From contig CAWBNB010000071.1 in assembly GCA_963789885.1 (NCBI GenBank), positions 124,001 to 188,000 on the forward strand: a stretch of DNA of 64,000 nt. The letters run 5' to 3'. The notes beneath the pieces are model-generated. The model had not been told where the DNA came from. It did not search any database and saw only the letters and a list, made by a program, of their open reading frames with translations. The stretch is from DATEDA01 sp963789885 (GTDB lineage Bacteria; Pseudomonadota; Gammaproteobacteria; Burkholderiales; SG8-39). The stretch's first letter is position 1, and the number at the start of each line of letters is the position of its first letter. Both the position numbers and the translations under genes were made by a program. Shown piece after piece: positions 37,306 to 45,808 of this stretch.

Positions 37306-37753
37306 GGTCGATCGCATGCTCGTGAACCGGCTGCAGGACGGCATCGACGTGGTCGAGCGGCCGTTCGCGCCGGTCGCCGCGGAGCTGGGCATTCCCGAGG
37401 CCGAGGTGTGCGGACGGCTGCAGCGGTTGGTGGACGAGGGGTGGCTGTCGCGGTTCGGGCCGATGATCGACGCCGCTGCCCTCGGCGGTGCCTTCACGCT
37501 GGCGGCGCTGCGCGTGCCCGCGCGCGAATTCGAGCGCGTCGCGGCGCTCGTCAACGCGCATCCCGAGGTCGCGCACAACTACCGCCGCGAGCACCCGTTC
37601 AACATGTGGTTCGTCATCGCTACCGAGCGTCCGGAGGAGGTGGCCGGGGTGCTGGAAGCGATCGAGCGCGAGACCGGATACCGCGCGATCAACCTGCCCA
37701 AGCAGCGCGAGTATTACCTGCGCCTCAAGCTCGACGCGGGAGCCGCGCGATGA
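37298..37753 (+). CDS. nirG: Siroheme decarboxylase subunit NirG
   Basis: A 151-residue Lrp/AsnC-fold protein (DEVDRMLVNRLQDGIDVVER; HTH-like PVAAELGIPEAEVCGRLQRL; core HPEVAHNYRREHPFNMWFV). Works with NirDL and NirH on siroheme. ATG 37298 overlaps the end of nirDL, and its stop overlaps nirH (ATGA). The G/H split between it and nirH follows order and similarity and is less certain than the family. Confidence 0.9.
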   Translation: MDEVDRMLVNRLQDGIDVVERPFAPVAAELGIPEAEVCGRLQRLVDEGWLSRFGPMIDAAALGGAFTLAALRVPAREFERVAALVNAHPEVAHNYRREHPFNMWFVIATERPEEVAGVLEAIERETGYRAINLPKQREYYLRLKLDAGAAR

Positions 37754-38256
37754 TGGTCGCCGAGCTCGAGCGGCCCGGTCTCGACGCTGTCGACCGCCGT
37801 ATTTTGGTCGCGACGCAGGGCGGATTGCCGCTCGTGCCGCGTCCCTATCACGCCGTCGCCGAACGGCTCGGTCTCGCGCCAGAGGAGGTCATGCGACGCA
37901 TGCGGCGGCTCCTCGAGCGAGGCGCGATCCGCCGCGTCGCCGCGGTGCCGAACCACTACGCGCTCGGCTTCCGCGCCAACGGCATGTCGGTGTGGGATGT
38001 GGACGACTCGCGGGTGGACGAGCTCGGGCAGCGCGTCGGCGCGCTCGCGTTCGTCTCGCATTGCTACCGGCGGCCGCGCGTCCTGCCCGACTGGCCCTAC
38101 AACCTCTTCGCGATGGTGCACGCGCCGACGCGGCTCGAGGTCGCCGAGCGCGTCGCGACGATCGCGGAGCTCCTCGGCGAAGCCGTGCGGACGCACGACA
38201 TCCTGTTCAGCACCGCGATCCTGAAGAAATCCGGCGTGCGGCTCGGGGAGGCGTGA
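37750..38256 (+). CDS. nirH: Siroheme decarboxylase subunit NirH
   Basis: A 168-residue AsnC-like protein (LDAVDRRILVATQGGLPLVP; GAIRRVAAVPNHYALGFRAN; LPDWPYNLFAMVHAPTR). The conserved YNLFAMVH core matches the NirL/H type. Coupled to nirG by ATGA and followed one nt later by nirJ. Confidence 0.9.
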   Translation: MMVAELERPGLDAVDRRILVATQGGLPLVPRPYHAVAERLGLAPEEVMRRMRRLLERGAIRRVAAVPNHYALGFRANGMSVWDVDDSRVDELGQRVGALAFVSHCYRRPRVLPDWPYNLFAMVHAPTRLEVAERVATIAELLGEAVRTHDILFSTAILKKSGVRLGEA

Positions 38257-38257
38257 A

Positions 38258-39454
38258 TTGTTCCGGGTCAGCCAGTTCATGCGCGAGATCGTCGCGCCGA
38301 CGCCCGCCGGTCCGCGACGCGATCCGCCCGGACCGGTCGTGATCTGGAACCTCATCCGGCGCTGCAACCTCACCTGCAAGCACTGCTACTCGGTCTCCGC
38401 CGACCGCGACTTCCCGGGCGAGCTCTCGACCGCGGAGGCGTTCGGGGTGATGGACGACCTGAAGCGCTTCCGGGTGCCGGTGCTGATCCTCTCCGGCGGC
38501 GAGCCGCTGCTCAGGCGCGACCTCTTCGACATCGCGCGGCGCGCGAAGGACCTCGGGTTCTACGTGGGGCTCTCGACGAACGGCACCTTGATCGACCAGT
38601 CGCTCGTCGATCGGGTCGCCGCCGTCGGCTTCGACTACGTCGGCATCAGCCTGGACGGCCGGCGGGAGACGCACGATGCGTTCCGGCGGCGGGCCGGCGC
38701 GTTCGACGACTCGCTCGCCGCGGCACGCTATTGCCGCGACGCCGGCGTGAAGGTGGGTCTCCGCTACACCCTCACCGAGGGCAACGCCGCCGACCTGCCG
38801 TATCTCCTCGACCTCGCCGACGACGAGCGGATCGACAAGTTCTACCTGTCGCACCTCAACTACGCCGGCCGCGGCAACGTGAACCGCAAGCACGACGCGT
38901 TCTTCGCGACGACGCGCCGGGCGATGGACCTCGTCTTCGACGCCGCGTGGGGCGCGCCGGACAAGGAGTTCGTCACCGGCAACAACGACGCCGACGGCGC
39001 GTACTTCCTGATGTGGGCGCGCGCCCGGTTCCCGGAGCAGGCGGAGCACCTGCGCGCGAAGCTCGAGCAGTGGGGCGGCAACGCCTCGGGCGTGAACGTC
39101 GCGAACATCGACAACCTCGGCAACGTGCACCCCGACACCTACTGGTGGGACTACTCGCTCGGCAACGTGCGCGAGCGGCCGTTCTCGGCGATCTGGAGCG
39201 ACCTCTCCGACGGGATCCTCGCCGGCCTGCGCGCGCGGCCGCGCGCGATCGGCGGCCGCTGCGCCGAGTGCCGTTATTTCGCGATCTGCGGCGGGAACAC
39301 GCGCACGCGTGCGCGCAGCCTGACCGGCGATCCGTGGGCGGAGGATCCGGGCTGCTATCTCGACGACGACGAGATCGGCGCGACCGGCGGACACGAGCGG
39401 GTCAAGCTGACGCCGTACTCGCGGCAGCGGCCCGCGGAAGCCGCGGCGCAATGA
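38258..39454 (+). CDS. nirJ: Radical SAM heme d1 biosynthesis protein NirJ
   Basis: A 398-residue radical SAM enzyme: RRCNLTCKHCYS (CxxxCxxC), GGEPLLRRDLFD, SLDGRRETHDAFR, and a C-terminal SPASM-type cluster (CAECRYFAICGGNTRTR, then DPGCYL). NirJ removes propionate chains from didecarboxysiroheme. TTG 38258 is used, with GGGGAGG upstream. Its stop overlaps nirN (ATGA). Confidence 0.94.
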   Translation: MFRVSQFMREIVAPTPAGPRRDPPGPVVIWNLIRRCNLTCKHCYSVSADRDFPGELSTAEAFGVMDDLKRFRVPVLILSGGEPLLRRDLFDIARRAKDLGFYVGLSTNGTLIDQSLVDRVAAVGFDYVGISLDGRRETHDAFRRRAGAFDDSLAAARYCRDAGVKVGLRYTLTEGNAADLPYLLDLADDERIDKFYLSHLNYAGRGNVNRKHDAFFATTRRAMDLVFDAAWGAPDKEFVTGNNDADGAYFLMWARARFPEQAEHLRAKLEQWGGNASGVNVANIDNLGNVHPDTYWWDYSLGNVRERPFSAIWSDLSDGILAGLRARPRAIGGRCAECRYFAICGGNTRTRARSLTGDPWAEDPGCYLDDDEIGATGGHERVKLTPYSRQRPAEAAAQ

Positions 39455-41001
39455 AGGCGCTCGCCGCATTCGCGCTCGTCCTTGCCGCCGTTGCGTCCGC
39501 GACCGCGCCGGCCGCGGCCGACCCGGCGAAGCTCTACGCCGAGCACTGCGCGAGCTGCCACGGCATCGACCGGTTCGGCGGGATGGGGCCCGCGCTACTG
39601 CCGTCGAACCTGGAGCGGCTCCGCAAGCCGGCCGCGGTCGAAACGATCGCGAACGGCCGGATCGCGACGCAGATGCCCGCGTTCGCCGGCAAGCTCTCGG
39701 CCGCAGAGATCCGCGAGCTCGCGGAGTTCGTCTATGCGCCGCCAGCCACGCCGCCAGCGTGGGGAGCGGACGAGATCCGGGCCTCGCGAATCGAACACGC
39801 GGACCCCGCGTCGCTCCCGGGCCGGCCGAAGTTCGGCGCCGATCCCCTCAACCTGTTCGTCGTGGTGGAGGCGGGCGATCACCACGTCACGATCCTCGAC
39901 GGCGACCGCTTCGAGCCGCTCGCACGCTTCGCGAGCCGCTACGCGCTGCACGGCGGGCCGAAATTCTCGCCTGACGGGCGCTTCGTCTACTTCGCCTCGC
40001 GCGACGGCTGGATCTCCAAGTACGACCTGTGGAACCTCGCGCTCGTCGCCGAGGTCCGCGCTGGTCTCAACGCGCGGAACGCCGCGGTGTCCGGCGACGG
40101 CAAATACGTCGCGGTGGCGAACTATCTGCCGCACACGCTGGTGATCCTGGATGCGGATCTCAAGCTGGTGAAGGTGCTCCCGGTCGCGGACCGCGAAGGC
40201 AAGCGGACTTCGCGCGTCTCGGCGGTGTACGACGCCGCGCCGCGCAGGAGCTTCGTCGTCGCGCTGAAGGACATGCGGGAGCTGTGGGAAGTGAGCTACG
40301 ACCCGCAGGCGGCCGACATCCCGGTCGGGCTCGTTCACGACTTCCGCTACCGGGAGGGCGCGTTCGTGCCCGGGTTCCTGAACCCGCGCCGGACGCAGCT
40401 CGACGACTACCTCGACGACTTCTTCTTCACGCCGGACTACAGCGAGCTCGTGGGGACGTCGCGGGAGGCGGCGGCCGGGCAGGTGGTTCACCTCGACGTG
40501 CAGCGCAGGATCGCGACGATTGACCTTGCCGGCATGCCGCACCTCGGTTCCGGCATCAGCTGGCAACGCGACGGGCGGACGGTCATGGCGACGCCCAACC
40601 TCAAGGAGGGCGTGGTGAGCGTGATCGACGTGAAGGACTGGAAGACCGTGAAGCAGATCCCGACGCCGGGCCCGGGCTTCTTCATGCGCAGCCACGAGTC
40701 GACGCCGTACGCCTGGGTCGATTCGATGATGAGTCCCGCCAAGGACACGCTCTCGATCCTCGACAAGCGCACGCTCGAGCCAGTCGCGACCGTGCGGCCC
40801 GAGCCGGGAAAGACGCTCGCCCACATCGAGTTCACCCGCGACGGCCGCTACGCGCTCGCGAGCCTGTGGGAGCAGGACGGCGCGCTAATCGTGTTCGACG
40901 CCGCGACGTTCAAGGAAGTGAAGCGCATCCCGATGAAAAAGCCGGTCGGGAAGTACAACGTCTACAACAAGATCACCCGGTCGGCAGGAACGAGTCACTG
41001 A
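39451..41001 (+). CDS. nirN: NirN, dihydro-heme d1 dehydrogenase
   Basis: A 516-residue periplasmic NirS paralogue: signal peptide (AAFALVLAAVASATAPAAA), c-heme CASCHGIDRFGGMGPALL, then a d1-type propeller (YALHGGPKFSPDGRFVYFAS, HMGSG-like LAGMPHLGSGISW, PYAWVDSMMSP). NirN oxidises the last d1 precursor and passes heme d1 to NirS. Closing gene of the coupled nirC-to-nirN run. Confidence 0.93.
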   Translation: MKALAAFALVLAAVASATAPAAADPAKLYAEHCASCHGIDRFGGMGPALLPSNLERLRKPAAVETIANGRIATQMPAFAGKLSAAEIRELAEFVYAPPATPPAWGADEIRASRIEHADPASLPGRPKFGADPLNLFVVVEAGDHHVTILDGDRFEPLARFASRYALHGGPKFSPDGRFVYFASRDGWISKYDLWNLALVAEVRAGLNARNAAVSGDGKYVAVANYLPHTLVILDADLKLVKVLPVADREGKRTSRVSAVYDAAPRRSFVVALKDMRELWEVSYDPQAADIPVGLVHDFRYREGAFVPGFLNPRRTQLDDYLDDFFFTPDYSELVGTSREAAAGQVVHLDVQRRIATIDLAGMPHLGSGISWQRDGRTVMATPNLKEGVVSVIDVKDWKTVKQIPTPGPGFFMRSHESTPYAWVDSMMSPAKDTLSILDKRTLEPVATVRPEPGKTLAHIEFTRDGRYALASLWEQDGALIVFDAATFKEVKRIPMKKPVGKYNVYNKITRSAGTSH

Positions 41002-41004
41002 GCC

Positions 41005-41463
41005 ATGAAGCAACGAACTGTCCTCGGCATTGCCGCGCTCCTCTTCGCCGGTTGTGCAAGCTCTCCGCCGCCGGCGGCTCCGGCGCCCGAGTCGAAGTCG
41101 GCGATCCATCGCGTCGTCGTACCGCTCACGCTCGAGGAGCGCGATTACGTTCTCGGCGAGATGCGCGACTTTCTCGTCGCGCTCCAGGGGGTGACCGACG
41201 GTCTGGCGCGCAACGACTTCGCGGCGGTCTCCGTGGCGGCGCACAAGGTCGGCTCCGGCGCCGAGGGCGGCCGGATGCCGCCCGAGATCGCGCGGAAGCT
41301 GCCGCCGGAATTCCGCCAGCTCGCGCGCGCGACCCACGACCAGTTCGATTCGCTGGCGGCGGACGCGGTTGCGCGCCGCGACGCGCGGCACACGCTTGCG
41401 CAGACGAGCGCGCTGATGCAGCGCTGCAATGCCTGCCACGCGCTCTTCCGGTTCCCGGACTAG
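41005..41463 (+). CDS. Cytochrome c'-like lipoprotein
   Basis: A 152-residue protein with a lipobox (ALLFAGCASS) and a single heme motif near the C-terminus (RCNACHALFRF), the position typical of four-helix cytochrome c'. Cytochromes c' bind NO, so protection from NO made by NirS is a reasonable role, but it is inference. It starts 3 nt after nirN and is probably in the same transcript. Confidence 0.75.
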   Translation: MKQRTVLGIAALLFAGCASSPPPAAPAPESKSAIHRVVVPLTLEERDYVLGEMRDFLVALQGVTDGLARNDFAAVSVAAHKVGSGAEGGRMPPEIARKLPPEFRQLARATHDQFDSLAADAVARRDARHTLAQTSALMQRCNACHALFRFPD

Positions 41464-41523
41464 TTCGCGCGCGGTCCGGTGCGGGGTATGCTGAGCGCGC
41501 CCGACGCGGCGACGCTCTACGCC

Positions 41524-42144
41524 ATGACCACCCTCTCGCATCGCTTCCGCGCCGCGACCGAGCGCTTCGACGCCGCCAACGCGGCGGACCCGAATCGCGA
41601 GACGGACGCCGCCGGCGTCGAGCGGCCGCGCGAGCTGCTCTACGCGCAGCGCATGAGCGAGATGCTCGAGCGCTTCGCACCCGAGGCGTCCGAGGCAGTC
41701 CGGCTCGCGGTCCGCTGCCAGCACATCCGCCGCTGGGAGATCCCGCGCGACTCGTACCCGCGCACGCCCGAGGGCTACAAGGCGTGGCGGACGCAGCTGA
41801 TGGACTTCCACGCCGATACGGCCGCTACGATCCTGCGTGAGGCGGGGTACGAGGACGAAGCGATCGCCCGCGTGCGTTCGCTGCTCCGGAAAGAGCGGTT
41901 GAAGCGCGATCCGGAGACGCAGCTCCTCGAAGACGTGATCGGCCTCGTGTTCCTCGAGCACTACCTCACGGGCTTCGTCGCCGGCCACCCCGAATACGAC
42001 GAGGCGAAGTTCGCCGACATCCTCCGCAAGACCTGGCTGAAGATGTCCACGCGTGGCCGCGAAGCGGTGCTGACGGTCGCGCAGATCCCGGCGGAACTCA
42101 GGCCGGCCGTCGAGCGGGCGGTCGCTCAACCGCCGTCGCGCTGA
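41524..42144 (+). CDS. DUF4202 family protein
   Basis: A 206-residue cytosolic protein of the DUF4202 family (FRAATERFDAANAADPN, VRCQHIRRWEIPRDSYPRT, DVIGLVFLEHYLTGF). It is helical, with conserved His and Glu residues reminiscent of metal-dependent folds. Members are frequent near denitrification genes; the function is unknown. ATG 41524 matches the family start; GTG/ATG starts upstream to 41488 are possible. Confidence 0.85.
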   Translation: MTTLSHRFRAATERFDAANAADPNRETDAAGVERPRELLYAQRMSEMLERFAPEASEAVRLAVRCQHIRRWEIPRDSYPRTPEGYKAWRTQLMDFHADTAATILREAGYEDEAIARVRSLLRKERLKRDPETQLLEDVIGLVFLEHYLTGFVAGHPEYDEAKFADILRKTWLKMSTRGREAVLTVAQIPAELRPAVERAVAQPPSR

Positions 42145-42145
42145 A

Positions 42146-42487
42146 GCGAGCGAGGGCGCACCGTACACCGGGCTCAAGCCTGCCGGGCTCGATCTCGGTC
42201 CGGCGGTGCCGGCGGCCGACAAGGCGCTCGAGGGCGGGTCGATCGAGAAGGTCGTGAAGCTCATCACCGATGCGGTGCGCGAGGGGGTCCATCGGCACTT
42301 CCACGCCGCGTATCACCGGTGGAAGTTCGATGCGAACGACGTCGCCGCGGGCCGCGACTACGTGGCGGCCTACGTTCCCTACGTCCACTACGTCGAAGGG
42401 CTGTGGGACGCGGCGACCGGCGCGCGCGGGCATCACGCCGCGGAGGGCGGTGCCCACGCCGCGCACGCAGGTCATCACGTTCACTGA
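42146..42487 (+). pseudogene. DUF6448 family protein, 5' half missing
   Basis: The frame EGAPYTGLKPAGLDLGPAVP, DKALEGGSIEKVVKLITDAV, VHRHFHAAYHRWKF and YVPYVHYVEGLWDAATG is the C-terminal half of DUF6448 proteins, which normally carry a signal peptide and a first half before this point. Here homology begins abruptly within a few nt of the DUF4202 stop codon; GTG 42206 is the only internal start and has no ribosome site. The gene seems to have lost its 5' end by deletion, or the assembly skips it. The tail is His-rich (GHHAAEGGAHAAHAGHHVH). Confidence 0.6.
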
Positions 42488-42561
42488 CTTCGAGCGGCGC
42501 TCGGCCGGGCCGCCGCGGGAGAGGCGGCGGCTATGAACGTGGCAGGGCCCCGATCGCGCGC

Positions 42562-42575
42562 GTGATCCAGATCAA
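42562..42575 (+). promoter_or_regulatory. FNR/DNR box before the membrane protein at 42671
   Basis: GTGAT-CCAG-ATCAA; predicted start near 42610. The -10 region is GC-rich and weak. Confidence 0.55.
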
Positions 42576-42670
42576 GCAGTGCGCAGCTTTCCGTGCGGTG
42601 CGGGAACAATCTCGCGTGCCCGGCCGCCCAATCAGTTGACACCCATTTCACTCTCTGCGAGGAGCGCCGG

Positions 42671-43078
42671 ATGCGCGCATTCATTCCTTCCTGGCCGTTG
42701 CGGGCGGCTGCCCTGTTCGTCGTCGTCTTCGGCGCGCTCACGATCCGGTCGGGAGCGAGCGTCCTTTTCGGGGGCGAGATGGCCGCGACCGCCGGCAACT
42801 ACGTGCCCTTCGTCGTCTGGTTCAACTTCCTCGCGGGGTTCGCGTACCTCGCCGCGGGGGCCGGTTTGTGGTTCGGGCGCCGCTGGGCGGTGTGGCTCGC
42901 GGTCGCGCTCGCCGTCACGACGCTCGCGACGTTCGCCGCACTCGGGATCCACGTTGCCGGCGGCGCGGCGTTCGAACCGCGCACCGTCTGGGCGATGGTC
43001 GCCCGCAGCGCGACCTGGGTCGCGATCGCGTTCTTCGCCTGCCGCGCGGCCGGCTGCGGCCCGCGCGCGGTCGCCTGA
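42671..43078 (+). CDS. Four-helix membrane protein, unknown
   Basis: A 135-residue hydrophobic protein with four probable membrane spans (AAALFVVVFGALTI, VVWFNFLAGFAYLAAGAGL, WAVWLAVALAVTTLATFAAL, ATWVAIAFFACRAAG). Ribosome site GCGAGGAGCGCCGG supports ATG 42671. An FNR-type box 100 nt upstream suggests low-oxygen expression. No family recognised. Confidence 0.75.
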   Translation: MRAFIPSWPLRAAALFVVVFGALTIRSGASVLFGGEMAATAGNYVPFVVWFNFLAGFAYLAAGAGLWFGRRWAVWLAVALAVTTLATFAALGIHVAGGAAFEPRTVWAMVARSATWVAIAFFACRAAGCGPRAVA

Positions 43079-43248
43079 GCCGGGACATTCCCGTGTCCGG
43101 CGCAAGGTCGTCGCGGCGCTGAACGAGTACGGCCGGTAGTTCGATCACCCAGGCTGGAAGAGGTTCTGAGTACGGCGTTCGGGTCGCCGAAGCGGCCTCC
43201 GGGATCGGCGCCCCCGGGCCGCCTGTGGCGCCAGCCGCACGATTGCGT

Positions 43249-43262
43249 TTGACCCGCATCAA
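43249..43262 (+). promoter_or_regulatory. FNR/DNR box before the hemerythrin gene at 43317
   Basis: TTGAC-CCGC-ATCAA; at -41.5 the start is 43297, with CATGAT (43284-43289) as -10 and a 20-nt leader. Confidence 0.8.
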
Positions 43263-43316
43263 GTCCGCGCGCCCGGCCGCGCTCATGATCTCCTCAACGG
43301 GACTGGAGCAGCGCGA

Positions 43317-43781
43317 ATGGAATTCTTCAAGGTTCCCGAAGCCCTGCAGCGCGAGCACGAGCTGATGCAGCACCGCCTCGATCGCGCCGTCAAGGAAGGC
43401 GGGAAAACGGGCGCGGCAGCCGTCGCGGTTGTCGAGGTGCTGCGTCCCCACGTGGCGAAGGAGGAGGATTTCGGCCTTCCGGCGCTCGGGCTGCTGCAGC
43501 ACCTCGTGGCGGGGCGGGTCTCCCCGGCGATGCGCGGCGTGACCGTCATGACCGACCGGCTGAAGGTCGAGTACGAGCAGATGCTCGCGGATCACGAGGC
43601 GATCGCGGCGGCGATCCGGAAGCTCGCGGACGCGGCCCGGGACGAGGGCAAGCTGGAGTACGTCGGCATCTCCGAGCAGCTCGCCCGGTACCTCCAGACC
43701 GAGGAACAGGTGTACTACCCGGCGGCGATCCTGATCGGCGAGTACCTGAAGCTGAAGCTCGGCGAGCCGCCGCGCGCCTGA
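43317..43781 (+). CDS. Hemerythrin-like domain protein
   Basis: A 154-residue four-helix protein with diiron-type ligands spaced as HELMQH, LRPHVAKEEDF, ADHEAI and EEQVYYPAA. Hemerythrins bind O2 or NO; under the FNR box, NO buffering or repair of iron centres is likely. A 48-residue ORF starts on its stop codon (TGATG). Confidence 0.85.
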   Translation: MEFFKVPEALQREHELMQHRLDRAVKEGGKTGAAAVAVVEVLRPHVAKEEDFGLPALGLLQHLVAGRVSPAMRGVTVMTDRLKVEYEQMLADHEAIAAAIRKLADAARDEGKLEYVGISEQLARYLQTEEQVYYPAAILIGEYLKLKLGEPPRA

Positions 43782-43927
43782 TGGCGCTCGACTACGCTGT
43801 CGCGGTCGGCGGCAGCTACTACCTGCAGGCGGGATCGCTCGGCTGGACTGGGCCGTTCGTGCTGCTCGCAGCGCTTGTGCCGCTGGCTCACATCGCCGCG
43901 TCGTTCGGGCTGCCGCGCGTGCTCTGA
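43781..43927 (+). CDS. 48-residue hydrophobic peptide coupled to hemerythrin
   Basis: ATG 43781 overlaps the hemerythrin stop (TGATG). The product has a soluble start (ALDYAVAVGGSYY) and one membrane-length segment (GPFVLLAALVPLAHIAA). Coupling and codon use suggest it is translated; no family is recognised. Confidence 0.5.
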   Translation: MALDYAVAVGGSYYLQAGSLGWTGPFVLLAALVPLAHIAASFGLPRVL

Positions 43928-43938
43928 CGGTCCGGTAG

Positions 43939-44502
43939 TCAGTCCGCGCTGCGCTGGCTCGCCTCGAGCGCAATCTGCCGGCGCAGCTCGCGGTAGCGAG
44001 CCTCGGAGTCGTCGCCGAAGAGCGGATCGACACCGTGGGGCGCCGCAGCCGCGACGGCCGCCCAGTCCTCCGCGGTGAGCACCTGCCCTGCCCGCGGCAC
44101 GACGTGCTGTTCTTCGGCCGCCAGGTGGTGGCGGTAGTAGAGGAGGTACGTCGCCGCCGCCGTCTCGACCGCGGAGCGCTCGATCAGGGCGTCCTCGGCG
44201 ACCGCCTCGAGCACGCCGAGAAGCGTCTCGCCGGCGGCGGCGATGACGCGGTGCTCCTGGAGGCGCCGGGCGACCGGGAGGGCCATCGCAGGGTCGCGCT
44301 CGACCAGCCGCGCGAACGCGACGTCCTCCCGCGGATGGTGGAAGCGGTCCGGGTAGTGGCGGAGGTAGTGCACGACGTCGAAGAGCAGGGCGTAATCGGG
44401 CTGTCTCCCGTCCTGGAAGGCGGCGAGCTCGCGCTCGACGAGGTTGAGCAGGTAGGCGAATCGCGTGTGATCCGCGTGCCAGATAGCGATGGGCTCGACC
44501 AT
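43939..44502 (-). CDS. Hemerythrin-like domain protein
   Basis: A 187-residue helical protein with metal-ligand pattern AIWHADHTRF, HYPDRFHHPREDVAF, LQEHRVIAAAGE and YYRHHLAAEEQHVVPRA. The HHPxED motif is characteristic of this subgroup. ATG 44502 coincides with the start predicted from the perfect palindromic box TTGACC-AG-GGTCAA upstream. Likely part of the NO-stress response. Confidence 0.87.
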   Translation of the reverse strand: MVEPIAIWHADHTRFAYLLNLVERELAAFQDGRQPDYALLFDVVHYLRHYPDRFHHPREDVAFARLVERDPAMALPVARRLQEHRVIAAAGETLLGVLEAVAEDALIERSAVETAAATYLLYYRHHLAAEEQHVVPRAGQVLTAEDWAAVAAAAPHGVDPLFGDDSEARYRELRRQIALEASQRSAD

Positions 44503-44535
44503 GCCGTGACGGTAGCGCGCCCCTCGCGCGCCGCT

Positions 44536-44549
44536 TTGACCAGGGTCAA
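44536..44549 (-). promoter_or_regulatory. Perfectly symmetric FNR/DNR box before the hemerythrin gene
   Basis: TTGACCAGGGTCAA: arms TTGACC/GGTCAA are exact complements. For the minus strand -41.5 gives 44501; -10 candidate TACCGT (44514-44509). The predicted start is the ATG itself. Confidence 0.8.
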
Positions 44550-44568
44550 CCCCCGGCCATTCGCGCGT

Positions 44569-45636
44569 TCAGCGCGCCGGGCGGAGCGCGTGCGCGGCGA
44601 GCAGTGCCGCCCCGAACACCAGCGTCGCGACGCCCTGGTGCGCGGTGCCCAGGCCCACCGGCACCGCCGCGAGCAGCGTGGCGACGCCCAGCGCGAACTG
44701 CGCCACCAGCAGGCCGAGCAGCAGGTGAGCGGCGACCCGGGCGCGGGCGGTCGCGTCGGACGCCCGCACTCGCCACCACAGCCAGGGCACGAGGGCGAGC
44801 AGCAGCCACGCGAGCAGCCGGTGGTCGACCTGGACGGTGGCCATGTTGTTGAAGAAGTTGCGCCACCACGGCTCGAGCGCGAACGTCTCGGCCGGCACGA
44901 GGTGGCCGTTCATCAGCGGGAAGGTGTTGTAGGCCTTTCCGGCGCGGATGCCCGCGACGAGCCCGCCCGCGAGCACTTGCAGGAAAACGAGGCCCGCGAT
45001 TGCCCCGGCTAATCGCGCGACGCTCCCGGTGCGACGCGCCGTGCGCTCCGGGCAAAGCAGGTCGAAGGCGATCCACAGCATCGCGCCGAGGATCAGGAAC
45101 GCGAGGCCGAGATGCGCGGTGAGGCGGAAGTGCGATACGCGCGGCTCGTCGACCAGGCCCGAGGCGACCATGTACCAGCCCATCGCGCCTTGCAGTCCGC
45201 CGAGCGCGAACACGCCCGCGAGCTTCCAGCCCAGGCGCGCATCGATGCGGCCGCGCCACCAGAACCAGAGAAGGGGCACGAGAAACACGATGCCGATCGT
45301 CCGGCCGAGCAGGCGATGAAAGTACTCCCACCAGAAGATGCCCTTGAACTCGCCGAGCGACATCGCGTGGTTCACGAGCCGGTACTCCGGGGTCTGTTGG
45401 TACTTGTCGAACAGCACCTGCCAGTCGCTATCGGAGAGCGGGGGAATGGTGCCGACGAGGGGCTGCCACTCGACGATCGAGAGCCCGGAGTGGGTCAGGC
45501 GGGTGGCGCCCCCCACCACGACCATCGCCGCGACGGCGAGCGCGCAAACGAGGAGCCACACGGCGACCGCCCGACCGCCGGTCGCCGACGCGACGGCCGG
45601 AGCGAGCGAAACCTCCGCAGCGAACGATCTCGTCAC
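44569..45636 (-). CDS. ctaA: Heme A synthase (COX15/CtaA family)
   Basis: A 355-residue eight-span membrane protein converting heme O to heme A. Paired heme-ligand histidines sit in MVVGGATRLTHSGLSIVEW, WEYFHRLLGRTIG, FRLTAHLGLAF, QVDHRLLAWLL and GTAHQGVATLVF. GTG 45636 is needed to keep the first span. An FNR-type box centred 40 nt upstream links it to denitrification, so the heme-copper enzyme at 46787 probably carries heme A or a derivative. Confidence 0.93.
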   Translation of the reverse strand: MTRSFAAEVSLAPAVASATGGRAVAVWLLVCALAVAAMVVVGGATRLTHSGLSIVEWQPLVGTIPPLSDSDWQVLFDKYQQTPEYRLVNHAMSLGEFKGIFWWEYFHRLLGRTIGIVFLVPLLWFWWRGRIDARLGWKLAGVFALGGLQGAMGWYMVASGLVDEPRVSHFRLTAHLGLAFLILGAMLWIAFDLLCPERTARRTGSVARLAGAIAGLVFLQVLAGGLVAGIRAGKAYNTFPLMNGHLVPAETFALEPWWRNFFNNMATVQVDHRLLAWLLLALVPWLWWRVRASDATARARVAAHLLLGLLVAQFALGVATLLAAVPVGLGTAHQGVATLVFGAALLAAHALRPAR

Positions 45637-45669
45637 GACGCGATTTTGCCGGGAGCGGCCGGGACGCGC

Positions 45670-45683
45670 TTGACCCGCATCAA
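45670..45683 (-). promoter_or_regulatory. FNR/DNR box before ctaA
   Basis: TTGAC-CCGC-ATCAA; on the minus strand -41.5 gives 45635 with CAAAAT (45648-45643) as -10, so the start falls on the GTG start codon. Confidence 0.75.
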
Positions 45684-45713
45684 CTCGCCCGCGCCGGGGC
45701 AGCCGGCGTTTTC

Positions 45714-45755
45714 TTAGCGCGCATCAAGTTTTTTCCCTGCCCGGCTCCGTAGATT
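45714..45755 (+). promoter_or_regulatory. FNR-type promoter of the heme-copper operon
   Basis: Half-degenerate box TTAGC-GCGC-ATCAA (45714-45727) with TAGATT at 45750-45755 in exact -41.5 geometry; predicted start 45762 leaves a 47-nt leader before ATG 45809. Confidence 0.7.
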
Positions 45756-45808
45756 GGGTCCGCGAGAGCCCGCCCGCGTGGGCGGGTCGCATACGCGAAG
45801 GGGGAGCG

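Noticed and set aside
43079..43139. Short frame ending RKVVAALNEYGR downstream of the membrane protein
   Set aside because: Only about a dozen plausible residues with no start or partner; could be a remnant but not supportable as a gene.
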